Of a stretch of 7,120 bases of DNA, positions 1 through 5,975 are shown piece by piece (within the stretch, counting starts at the first letter, position 1; each line of letters starts with the position of its first letter). The position numbers and the translations under genes were made by a program. The notes beneath the pieces are model-generated. The model made no database searches, was not told where the DNA came from, and saw only the letters and a program-made list of their open reading frames with translations. This DNA is from Bacteroidales bacterium (GTDB lineage: Bacteria > Bacteroidota > Bacteroidia > Bacteroidales > UBA932): positions 1 to 7,120 of the forward strand of contig JAFZDJ010000121.1 of the NCBI GenBank assembly GCA_017561265.1. The letters are read 5' to 3'.

Positions 1-1
1 A

Positions 2-496
2 TTTGCTGATGATGTGAATCTGACAATAATCAACCAGGGGGAGTTCTCTATAGAACTTGAACAAGGGTATTCTATTATACCATTCGAGATAAAAAGCAAT
101 TCTGAGTGGGAAATTTCTTTCTTGTTTGAAAATGATAATACATTTTGTTTTGCATATCCAAATAAAGGAAAGGGTAATGCTACTGTGCACCTTTGTGTGA
201 ATAAAAATTCGTCTGATGAGCGTTGCACAGGTAAAATGCATGTTGTATTCCCAGAAGGTTCTACTAAAAGTAAAATAGTACATCTTAGTCAAAAGGGAAA
301 TATAGATAATGACAAGAACGATGAATTTGATGACTTATATGCTGATTTCTATACCACCTTCAGTTGTTTCGAATGCGGCAATCCCATTACCATTCATATT
401 TTTGATGTTTATAAAGATGGTTGTGTAACATGTCCGTGGTGCGAACTCGAGATTCCGTATGAAAAGATTTTAAAGAAAATGTACAATTTAAAATAG
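2..496 (+). CDS. BACON-like/zinc-ribbon exported protein, copy A (5' end cut by window)
   Basis: This is the C-terminal part of a protein that starts before the window. The frame is open from base 2, and FADDVN aligns with FPDNVN of the next gene, so the GTG at 14 is an internal valine, not a start. The visible part has a BACON-like beta domain (SNSEWEI, GKGNATV, NKNSSDERCTG and the closing LSQKG). An acidic linker (NIDNDKNDEFDD) follows, then a tail with two CxxC pairs (CFEC and CPWC, 18 residues apart) that could bind one zinc. BACON is an Ig-like domain of Bacteroidetes surface proteins, often next to glycan-active domains. The missing N-terminus should carry a lipoprotein signal like copy B. 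The biological role is unknown. The gene probably shares a transcript with the next two, since no terminator separates them. Confidence 0.8.
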   Translation, partial: FADDVNLTIINQGEFSIELEQGYSIIPFEIKSNSEWEISFLFENDNTFCFAYPNKGKGNATVHLCVNKNSSDERCTGKMHVVFPEGSTKSKIVHLSQKGNIDNDKNDEFDDLYADFYTTFSCFECGNPITIHIFDVYKDGCVTCPWCELEIPYEKILKKMYNLK

Positions 497-557
497 CGAC
501 ATCCATCATTATGAATAGTTTTTTCGTGGCCTAGTATTAAATATTATTTGTTTTAAG

Positions 558-1181
558 ATGAAGAATTTAATATCTTTAAAAGCAATAGCATTGTTTGTTT
601 CAATGCTTGCTTGCAGCGTTACATTTAGTGGATGTAGTGATGAAGATAGTGATAGCATTCAAGCAGAAGTGGTATTTCCTGATAATGTAAATCCGACAAA
701 AATCAACCAAGAGGAGTTCTCTGTAGAACTTAAACAAGGAACTTCTATTATACCATTTGAGATTAAGAGCAATTCTGCGTGGGAAATCTATTTATCTTTT
801 GATGATGAACGTTTTTGTTTTGCATATCCATATGAAGGAGCCGGTAATGCTACTGTGGACCTTTGTGTGAAAAAGAATTTGTCTGATGAGCGTTGCACAG
901 GCAAAATGCATATTGTATTCGCGGATGGTTCAACTAAAAGTAAGATAGTACATCTTAGCCAAAAGGGAAATATAGATAATGATGAGAATGATGAAATTGA
1001 TGACCTGATTAACTCTTATTATTATTACACCTTCCGTTGCCCCTTATGCAATAATCCCATCACTGTTCTTTTGGACGACATTTTTAATGAGGATAAAGCT
1101 GATTCTATTGTAACATGTCCGTACTGCGAAGAAGAGATGACGTATGAAGATATTCTTATGAGAATGTACAATTTAAAATAA
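558..1181 (+). CDS. BACON-like/zinc-ribbon lipoprotein, copy B, probably surface-exposed
   Basis: A 207-residue lipoprotein. Residues 1-26 form a signal peptide with a lipobox ending FSG-Cys26. The next residues, SDEDSDS, resemble the acidic lipoprotein export signal known from Bacteroides (S followed by acidic residues), which sends lipoproteins to the outer face of the outer membrane. Residues about 50-137 are BACON-like (SNSAWEI 71-77, GAGNATV 94-100, LSQKG 133-137). An acidic linker follows. The tail has Cys161/Cys164 (CPLC) and Cys187/Cys190 (CPYC), a zinc-ribbon-like pattern with a 22-residue spacer. It is a clear paralogue of the preceding gene, with near-identical stretches, and both end in KMYNLK or RMYNLK. 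A zinc-ribbon-like tail outside the cell is unusual; the cysteines might instead form disulfides. No enzymatic motif is visible and no function is assigned. Confidence 0.85.
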   Translation: MKNLISLKAIALFVSMLACSVTFSGCSDEDSDSIQAEVVFPDNVNPTKINQEEFSVELKQGTSIIPFEIKSNSAWEIYLSFDDERFCFAYPYEGAGNATVDLCVKKNLSDERCTGKMHIVFADGSTKSKIVHLSQKGNIDNDENDEIDDLINSYYYYTFRCPLCNNPITVLLDDIFNEDKADSIVTCPYCEEEMTYEDILMRMYNLK

Positions 1182-1228
1182 CTACTGTTTCGTGGCAAAG
1201 TAATTAATAATATTTAAATACATAGATT

Positions 1229-1759
1229 ATGACAAAATCAATTTTCACTAAGGTATTTGCTGCGATGTCAATAATGGCATCAGCACTTTTCTTTGTCTCA
1301 TGCGATGAGAATCAGAATGAACCTGGAGACAAAGTTGACCCGTATGCAATTAAATCTCTTGTCGGGGAACATGTTGTAGAGGTGTCAGAGGACTATCTCT
1401 ATTTCTTCGATATTACCGTAACTTATAATGTGGACGGTGAGGAACAGCAGTTAGATGTTGATTTAGATGGATACAGAAACACTTTGAGTTTCGATACAGA
1501 TTACTGTGAGATTCCAAGCAAGATTTCTGGAGTGATCACGGCTACCCCAAAGAATCCTGTACCTGAGTATGATACACAGAAGGCTTATAACTTTGACTAT
1601 AGCAATACATTTACAATGACTGCTACAAAGAACAATGGACAGAAGGACGTTATTCCAGTCGCTTCGCGCGACCACAAATTTCCAGTTGGAGGAGAGAAGC
1701 TTCAGACTTATCTTGACAAGGGTGTTCAAACATTCGGATCGTTTGAATACAAAAGATAG
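1229..1759 (+). CDS. Small lipoprotein of unknown function
   Basis: A 176-residue protein with a typical lipoprotein signal peptide: basic N-terminus (MTKSIFTK), hydrophobic core and lipobox FVS-Cys25. The next residues, DENQNEPGDK, are acidic and polar, compatible with surface export. The mature part looks mostly beta (FFDITVTYNVDGEEQQLDVDL, GVITATP, TFTMTATKN) and has one further cysteine (in DYCEIP). No known family or catalytic motif was recognised. The gene lies 47 bases after copy B with no terminator between, and a strong terminator follows at 1783-1815, so it is probably last in an operon with the BACON-like lipoproteins. It may be a partner of those proteins on the cell surface, but only position supports that. 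Confidence 0.82.
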   Translation: MTKSIFTKVFAAMSIMASALFFVSCDENQNEPGDKVDPYAIKSLVGEHVVEVSEDYLYFFDITVTYNVDGEEQQLDVDLDGYRNTLSFDTDYCEIPSKISGVITATPKNPVPEYDTQKAYNFDYSNTFTMTATKNNGQKDVIPVASRDHKFPVGGEKLQTYLDKGVQTFGSFEYKR

Positions 1760-1782
1760 AGTGCTTTATGCAAACGATTCTT

Positions 1783-1815
1783 ATCCTCTCGACAATATCC
1801 TGTCGGGAGGATTTT
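1783..1815 (+). terminator. Rho-independent terminator of the lipoprotein operon
   Basis: A 12-base-pair stem (1783-1794 with 1801-1812, one G-T wobble) closes a six-base loop and is followed by TTTTGTTT. It starts 24 bases after the stop codon of the third lipoprotein gene. Direct inspection shows the complementary arms ATCCTCTCGACA and TGTCGGGAGGAT. Confidence 0.85.
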
Positions 1816-1844
1816 GTTTAGGTGCAGTCAATTTAGTAATTTAG
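1813..1844 (+). promoter_or_regulatory. Possible Bacteroidetes-type promoter for the acidic protein gene
   Basis: TTTG (1813-1816), a 20-base spacer and TAATTTAG (1837-1844) match the -33/-7 pattern with one mismatch in the -7 box (TTAG for TTTG). It overlaps the tail of the upstream terminator and would start RNA near 1850. The match is imperfect in AT-rich DNA, so this is tentative. Confidence 0.3.
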
Positions 1845-1939
1845 CAATGAGTTCTGCAGAGATAGAGTAGATGGCTGGACTTATCACATTGAATTTCAAA
1901 AGAACACATTTTGACAAACAACCTGAAACACCCAATACT

Positions 1940-2362
1940 ATGAGCAAATCAGAAAAGAAGATTGCAAGAAAGACAATCAACTGGTGCAAATCAGTTAAGA
2001 AGAACATCGGCAAGTTCTCGTATGAGTATGATGACGAGGAGAACTACGATGATGACAGCTATGATGATGAATATCCTTTTGAGGATGACTTCAAGGAGAT
2101 TATCAACAAGCAGCACGAAAGACTCAACGATGTATATGTCGAACTGAATAGTTTTCTGGAGGATTATGATGGCAGTCATGAATACGAACTCAGTCAGGCG
2201 AACATGAATATTGATTCTGCAGATGTGCAGCTTCAGGATATATTGGCCAATATCAGCAGTTGGGATAGTTCCAAAGATTTCAATAATCAGATTGTTGACG
2301 CTGTTGAATATCTTGACGAAGCGATTGAATATCTTGAGGGTTGTCTCTCCGAGGATTTTTAG
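1940..2362 (+). CDS. Small highly acidic protein of unknown function
   Basis: An orphan of 140 residues. The frame is open back to an ATG at 1871, but I prefer the ATG at 1940: the extra 23 residues look like untranslated leader and the protein then begins MSKSEKK, a usual N-terminus. It has three parts. Residues 1-26 are strongly basic (nine Lys/Arg, one Glu). Residues 29-53 hold 15 Asp/Glu in 25 positions, with interspersed tyrosines. The remainder looks helical (ELNSFLEDY, LQDILANISSW, AVEYLDEAIEYLEGCL) and stays acidic. There is no signal peptide, so it is probably cytoplasmic. It has its own terminator and lies just upstream of a restriction-modification gene. Acidic proteins can mimic DNA and block nucleases, but nothing specific shows that here. 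No family was recognised. Confidence 0.7.
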   Translation: MSKSEKKIARKTINWCKSVKKNIGKFSYEYDDEENYDDDSYDDEYPFEDDFKEIINKQHERLNDVYVELNSFLEDYDGSHEYELSQANMNIDSADVQLQDILANISSWDSSKDFNNQIVDAVEYLDEAIEYLEGCLSEDF

Positions 2363-2372
2363 GATATACACT

Positions 2373-2397
2373 AGGCACTCTTTATGGGTGCCTTTTT
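2373..2397 (+). terminator. Rho-independent terminator after the acidic protein gene
   Basis: An eight-base-pair stem (AGGCACTC 2373-2380 with GGGTGCCT 2386-2393, one G-T wobble) has a five-base loop TTTAT and ends in a run of five T (2393-2397). It lies 10 bases after the stop codon. It separates the acidic gene from the MmeI-like gene, so the latter needs its own promoter in the 50-base gap. Confidence 0.85.
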
Positions 2398-2448
2398 ATG
2401 TTGAGAATGATTTTTTCGTTAAATTCGCATTGTTAAAAGGGAATCGCT

Positions 2449-5229
2449 ATGGCTATGATAAATATTTCAGACTTTGTGGAGTCTTGGATTGGTAAAGGAG
2501 ATGAGAAGCAGGACACGCAAAGATTCTGGATGGATCTGTTCCAAAAAGTACTCGGTGTAGAATATCCGGCAAAACATCTATTGTTTGAGAAGCGTGTCAA
2601 GCTTGAAGACTCGACTCGTTATATCGACGTATATATTCCGGAGACAAAAGTTCTGATCGAGCAGAAAGGCAGTTCGATTGATTTATCTAAGCCGGAACTT
2701 CAGTCCGGTGGAGCAAGCCTTACCCCATATAACCAGGCAAGAAGATATGACAACAATCTTCCATTGGCCGAGAAGGCACGATGGATCATCTGCTGTAACT
2801 TCCAGAGATTTGAGATTCACGATATGACCAAGCCTCTCGAAGAACCTGAGGTAATCTTGCTGCAGGATCTCGAAAAGGAGTACTATCGTCTACAGTTCTT
2901 GGTGGACTCGGCCAATGAGCATATCAAGAAGGAAATGGAAGTGTCATTGAGGGCCGGCGAGATCATCGGAGAAATCTATGACGCTTTGCTCAAGGAGTAC
3001 CGCAATCCTGACGATCCTCAGACTCTCAAGAGCTTGAATGTGCTCTGTGTACGCTTGGTATTCTGTCTTTATGCAGAGGACTCAGGCTTGTTTGGAACCA
3101 GCAGCCATTCTGCATTCCACGATTATCTTGTGCGTTTCAAGCCTGGTTCAGGCGATATGCGTAGAGCGCTTATTGACCTTTTCGATATCCTGAATACTCC
3201 TGTTGCGGAGCGTGATCCGTATCTGGATGATTCTTTATTGGCTTTCCCATACGTCAATGGTGGTCTGTTTGCTAACAGAGGTATCGAGATTCCAAGGCTG
3301 AATGACGAGATTGCTACTTTGCTTCTCAAACATGCCAGTGATGATTTTGATTGGAGTCAGATCAGCCCGACAATCTTCGGAGCTGTGTTCGAGAGTACAC
3401 TCAACCCGCAGACCAGAAGAAGCGGCGGAATGCACTATACAAGTATCGAGAATATCCACAAGGTCATCGACCCTCTCTTCCTTGACGCTCTTAAAGAAGA
3501 ACTGCAGGAAATCAGGGCTATCGCGCAGCCAAAGGATAAGATGCGTAAAGCAAAGGCATTCCAGGAGAAGCTGGCATCGTTGAAGTTCCTGGATCCAGCT
3601 TGCGGTTCCGGAAACTTCTTGACTGAGACTTTCCTTTCGCTGAGGAGGTTGGAGAATGAGGCCATAAGGATTCTTTCTCAGGATAATATGATCATCGGAT
3701 TTGAGGATGACAATTCATGGATCAGAGTCGGTATCCATCAGTTCTATGGTATCGAGATCAATGATTTTGCTGTGGCCACTGCTACGACTGCACTGTGGAT
3801 TGCAGAGGCTCAGATGATGAAGGAGACTGAGAATATTATCCATCAGGATATGGATTTCTTCCCACTTAAATCATACACCAACATCGTCGAGGGCAATGCT
3901 TTGAGGATGGATTGGAATGAGGTAGTGCCAGCGGAGGAACTTAGCTATATTATGGGTAATCCGCCGTTTGTGGGAGCGAGAATGATGTCTGATGGTCAAA
4001 AAGAAGATCTGTTCAATGTTTTCGGCAGTAATTGGCCTAACGCTGGAAATCTTGACTATGTATGCTGTTGGTACAAAAAGGCGTGCGACATGGCATATAA
4101 TTCAGATATTAAAATGGCATTTGTTTCAACAAACACCATTTGTCAGGGAGAGCAGGTCGCTAATCTTTGGGAAAACTTATTTAAATCCGGCATTCATATA
4201 GACTTTGCACATAGAACTTTCCGTTGGGATAGCGAAGCCAACCTAAAAGCTCATGTTCATTGTATTATAGTTGGATTCAGTTACAGCAAAAATTCTAAGA
4301 CAAGAATTATTTATACAGGCGACGAAGTCATTGAAACAAACAACATCAACGCATACCTATTAGACGGTCCTGACATTTTTGTAGGTAGTAGAAATACCCC
4401 TCTTTCTCCAGTTCCAATGCTTGGCATAGGTAATAAACCTGTTGATGGAGGTAATTATTTATTTACTAAAGAAGAAATGGATGAATTTATTTTGGCCGAG
4501 CCTGAATCAGCTCAATATTTTCGTCCTTTCTATGGTGCCGTTGAATTTATACACCAAAAACCTCGTTACTGCCTATGGCTCGGAGATTGTTCTCCATCTC
4601 AATTAAGAAGCCTACCTAATTGCCTAAAAAGAGTCGAAGCAGTCAGGTCTTTTAGGCTTGCAAGCAAAAGCGAGGGTACAAGAAAATTGGCTGACAGACC
4701 AACTCGTTTCCATGTAGAAAATATGCCAACACATAGCTGTATTGTAATTCCTCAGGTTTCATCACAAAACAGAAGGTATATTCCAATGGGCTATATGGGT
4801 GCAGATGTTCTTTGTAGTGATAAAGTCCGTCTTATGCCAGAGGGAACATTATATCATCTCGGTATATTGGAGTCATCAGTTCATATGGCATGGGTAAGAG
4901 TAGTCTCCGGACGACTGAAAAGCGACTATAGCTATACAGTAAACAATGTTTATAATAACTTCCCTTGGCCAACACCGACAGAAGCCCAGAAGGTAAAAAT
5001 CGAAAAGACAGCTCAGGCTATCCTTGATGCGCGCAATCTCTATCCAGACTGCTCTCTTGCAGATCTGTATGATGAGACCACTATGCCAGTGGAACTTCGC
5101 CGTGCTCACCAGGAGAACGACAAAGCTGTGATGGAGGCGTACGGATTCAACTGGAAGAATATGAATGAGGCTGATATTGTTGCTGAGTTGTTCAAGCTTT
5201 ATGAGCAGATGACAAAAGGTATTCGATGA
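2449..5229 (+). CDS. MmeI-like type IIL restriction-modification enzyme (nuclease + N6-adenine methyltransferase)
   Basis: A 926-residue single-chain restriction and modification enzyme, close in length to MmeI (about 919). The N-terminal nuclease shows D60-x10-E71-x-K73 (YID ... IEQKG), the PD-ExK-type site of this family. A helical spacer follows to about 300. The methyltransferase carries GMHYTS (327-332), motif I DPACGSGNF (382-390), GIEINDF (434-440) and catalytic motif IV GNPPF (503-507), typical of gamma-class N6-adenine enzymes. The target-recognition region ends at the family signature SGRLKSDYSY...VYNNFPWP (820-841), followed by a helical C-terminal domain. Family members methylate one strand of the site and cut about 20 bases away. 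All motifs look intact, with no frameshift. Codon 3 is a second ATG, so the start may shift by two codons. No convincing promoter was seen in 2398-2448. The recognition sequence cannot be predicted. Confidence 0.93.
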   Translation: MAMINISDFVESWIGKGDEKQDTQRFWMDLFQKVLGVEYPAKHLLFEKRVKLEDSTRYIDVYIPETKVLIEQKGSSIDLSKPELQSGGASLTPYNQARRYDNNLPLAEKARWIICCNFQRFEIHDMTKPLEEPEVILLQDLEKEYYRLQFLVDSANEHIKKEMEVSLRAGEIIGEIYDALLKEYRNPDDPQTLKSLNVLCVRLVFCLYAEDSGLFGTSSHSAFHDYLVRFKPGSGDMRRALIDLFDILNTPVAERDPYLDDSLLAFPYVNGGLFANRGIEIPRLNDEIATLLLKHASDDFDWSQISPTIFGAVFESTLNPQTRRSGGMHYTSIENIHKVIDPLFLDALKEELQEIRAIAQPKDKMRKAKAFQEKLASLKFLDPACGSGNFLTETFLSLRRLENEAIRILSQDNMIIGFEDDNSWIRVGIHQFYGIEINDFAVATATTALWIAEAQMMKETENIIHQDMDFFPLKSYTNIVEGNALRMDWNEVVPAEELSYIMGNPPFVGARMMSDGQKEDLFNVFGSNWPNAGNLDYVCCWYKKACDMAYNSDIKMAFVSTNTICQGEQVANLWENLFKSGIHIDFAHRTFRWDSEANLKAHVHCIIVGFSYSKNSKTRIIYTGDEVIETNNINAYLLDGPDIFVGSRNTPLSPVPMLGIGNKPVDGGNYLFTKEEMDEFILAEPESAQYFRPFYGAVEFIHQKPRYCLWLGDCSPSQLRSLPNCLKRVEAVRSFRLASKSEGTRKLADRPTRFHVENMPTHSCIVIPQVSSQNRRYIPMGYMGADVLCSDKVRLMPEGTLYHLGILESSVHMAWVRVVSGRLKSDYSYTVNNVYNNFPWPTPTEAQKVKIEKTAQAILDARNLYPDCSLADLYDETTMPVELRRAHQENDKAVMEAYGFNWKNMNEADIVAELFKLYEQMTKGIR

Positions 5230-5797
5230 TACCTTCTACGTGTGTGTCGATGACAGCTTGCTTACCAGCTCGGCTCTGCAGATACTCAAGATCAGATTTG
5301 TTATCCATAAAGAAGTTCTCTGTTAGGACTGCAGGACAAAGCGAGTGTCGCAAGATATAGAAGTTTTCTTCCCAGTCGGGGTCGCCGTCGGAATAGTCTT
5401 TCCGAATGCGCCTGCCTGGGAAGTTTTTTATTGCAGCTTCATAGAGACAGGTGGCGAGTCGGTCTGATTCTGTTTGACCTTTGCAGGTATAGCAGGACCA
5501 GCCGGTGGCGTTCATCCATTTGGTGCCGTCGCCGGCGGCGTTGAGGTGGAGGGATATCAGGATGACGTTTGATTTGCCGAGGGCTTGACAGTGGGCGTTG
5601 GTGCGTCGTACTCTTTCTGATAGAGGGATGTCGTCGTCTTCAGGAACCAGGAGTTCGGAGTCATAGCCTCGGGCTTTGAGGGTTGCGACGATTCGTCTTG
5701 CGAGTTCTCGGGTGTAGGCGTATTCGAGGAGGGTGCCGTCTGGGGAGCGTTTGCCTTTGGTTTGGATGCCGTGACCGTTGTCAATTAGGATTTTCAT
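5192..5797 (-). CDS. N-acetylmuramoyl-L-alanine amidase (Amidase_3 family)
   Basis: A 201-residue zinc amidase that cleaves the bond between N-acetylmuramic acid and L-alanine in peptidoglycan. The expected residues are visible: zinc ligands His9 (DNGHG), Glu25 (LLEYAYTRELA) and His84 (SLHLNAA), and catalytic Glu160 (LTENFF). It has no signal peptide and no cell-wall-binding domain, so export would need a holin or lysis, as for phage endolysins. Similar short amidases are common in Bacteroides accessory regions. The last 12 or so residues (after EGI) lie inside the 38-base convergent overlap with the MmeI-like gene, so this tail may not be ancestral. GC is about 60 percent in the stretches I counted, far above the plus-strand genes. 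A promoter (TACCTTTG, 5832-5839) and a small hairpin precede the ATG. Confidence 0.92.
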   Translation of the reverse strand: MKILIDNGHGIQTKGKRSPDGTLLEYAYTRELARRIVATLKARGYDSELLVPEDDDIPLSERVRRTNAHCQALGKSNVILISLHLNAAGDGTKWMNATGWSCYTCKGQTESDRLATCLYEAAIKNFPGRRIRKDYSDGDPDWEENFYILRHSLCPAVLTENFFMDNKSDLEYLQSRAGKQAVIDTHVEGIIEYLLSSAHKA

Positions 5798-5800
5798 GGG

Positions 5801-5815
5801 GCTGTCGAGGACAGC
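5801..5815 (-). other. Short hairpin just upstream of the amidase start codon
   Basis: A perfect six-base-pair inverted repeat (GCTGTC 5801-5806, GACAGC 5810-5815) with a three-base loop lies three bases before the amidase ATG on the minus strand. If formed in the mRNA it would sit on the ribosome-binding region. It could dampen translation or be chance. Confidence 0.45.
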
Positions 5816-5831
5816 TCTTCGATTCCGAGGG

Positions 5832-5839
5832 CAAAGGTA
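5832..5839 (-). promoter_or_regulatory. Bacteroidetes -7 promoter element for the amidase gene
   Basis: Reading leftward, TACCTTTG is a perfect match to the TAnnTTTG -7 consensus and would start RNA about 30 bases before the amidase ATG. No well-spaced -33 box is seen: a TTG lies 23 bases upstream, a little too far, inside the hairpin of the small RNA. It sits two bases beyond the U-tract of the upstream RNA. Confidence 0.6.
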
Positions 5840-5841
5840 AT

Positions 5842-5879
5842 AAAAAGTACGAGTTCCAGTTGCAAGCAGCTGGAACTCG
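5842..5879 (-). terminator. Rho-independent terminator ending the small RNA
   Basis: Ten perfect base pairs (5850-5859 with 5870-5879), extended by three more (5860-5862 with 5867-5869, one wobble) around a four-base loop, form a 13-pair hairpin. On the minus strand it is followed by TAC and five T (5846-5842). The plus-strand side lacks a comparable T-run, so leftward termination is favoured. Confidence 0.8.
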
Positions 5880-5938
5880 ATTTGATCTTGTTTAGAGTGC
5901 AGCTGGGCGCTACGGGGCCTCCCAGATACACTATTATT
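5842..5938 (-). ncRNA. Candidate structured small RNA (likely RNA antitoxin) of the AbiF-like system
   Basis: A leftward RNA of about 97 nt is predicted from a matched promoter (5944-5973) to a terminator. Its 5' half folds into a hairpin: six pairs (5927-5932 with 5896-5901, one wobble), one mismatch, then CTGGG with CCCAG (5921-5925 with 5903-5907), capped by a GC-rich 13-base loop region. A mostly unpaired A-rich linker (about 5880-5895) follows, then the 13-pair terminator hairpin. There is no ATG in it. The promoter begins three bases after the stop codon of the HEPN gene. I recall that AbiF-family HEPN toxins are reported to bind a conserved non-coding RNA that acts as antitoxin; that this RNA plays that role is inference. 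Alternatives are a terminator-type attenuator in the amidase leader or an unrelated small RNA. Confidence 0.65.
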
Positions 5939-5943
5939 TTCGG

Positions 5944-5973
5944 CAAAGATACAACTTTTTTATCAATGCACAA
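5944..5973 (-). promoter_or_regulatory. Promoter of the small RNA (-33 TTG, -7 TATCTTTG)
   Basis: Reading leftward, TTG (5973-5971), a 19-base spacer and TATCTTTG (5951-5944) match the Bacteroidetes consensus in both boxes and spacing. Predicted transcription start is about 5938. It is the best promoter in the window and lies directly after the HEPN gene stop codon, so the RNA can be made independently of that gene. Confidence 0.75.
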
Positions 5974-5975
5974 TT

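Larger units (their letters stand above)
2..1196 (+). repeat. Diverged tandem gene duplication (copy A 2-530, copy B 675-1196)
   Basis: The coding sequences of the two BACON-like genes align along their length, with an offset of 673 bases at the start and 685 at the end, so copy B is four codons longer. A 17-base string ending each gene is identical (479-495 and 1164-1180). The duplication extends past the stop codons: TTTCGTGGC recurs in both downstream spacers (522-530 and 1188-1196). Divergence is greatest in the linker and in the loop between the CxxC pairs. Whether more copies lie to the left cannot be seen. Confidence 0.8.

Noticed and set aside
14..496. GTG at 14 as the true start of the first gene
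   Set aside because: The frame stays open to the window edge, and residues before it align with the paralogue, so the gene starts upstream.
1871..1939. N-terminal extension of the acidic protein to the ATG at 1871
   Set aside because: The 23 extra residues show no domain-like character, and the ATG at 1940 gives a normal lysine-rich N-terminus. It cannot be fully excluded.
2401..2427. Promoter for the MmeI-like gene at TTG 2401 and TAAATTCG 2420
   Set aside because: There is one mismatch in the -7 box and only 16 bases of spacing; too weak to list.
3123..3665. Several open frames antisense or out of frame within the MmeI-like gene
   Set aside because: They are shadow frames of a well-supported coding sequence and have no recognisable protein features.
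2449..5229. BREX PglX or DISARM-type methyltransferase
   Set aside because: The N-terminal D-x10-ExK nuclease, the length and the VYNNFPWP signature fit MmeI-like enzymes, and no BREX or DISARM partner genes are present.
5795..5932. A 45-codon minus-strand frame from a GTG at 5930 whose TGA overlaps the amidase ATG
   Set aside because: It would run through both RNA hairpins, the T-tract and a promoter box, and the peptide looks like no known family. It is more likely a chance open frame over the non-coding RNA, though the ATGA overlap is noted.
5842..5938. 6S RNA, riboswitch or CRISPR repeat in the amidase leader
   Set aside because: No long 6S-like central bubble, no recognised ligand-binding core and no spaced direct repeats were seen. 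The two-hairpin RNA beside the HEPN gene is the simpler reading.
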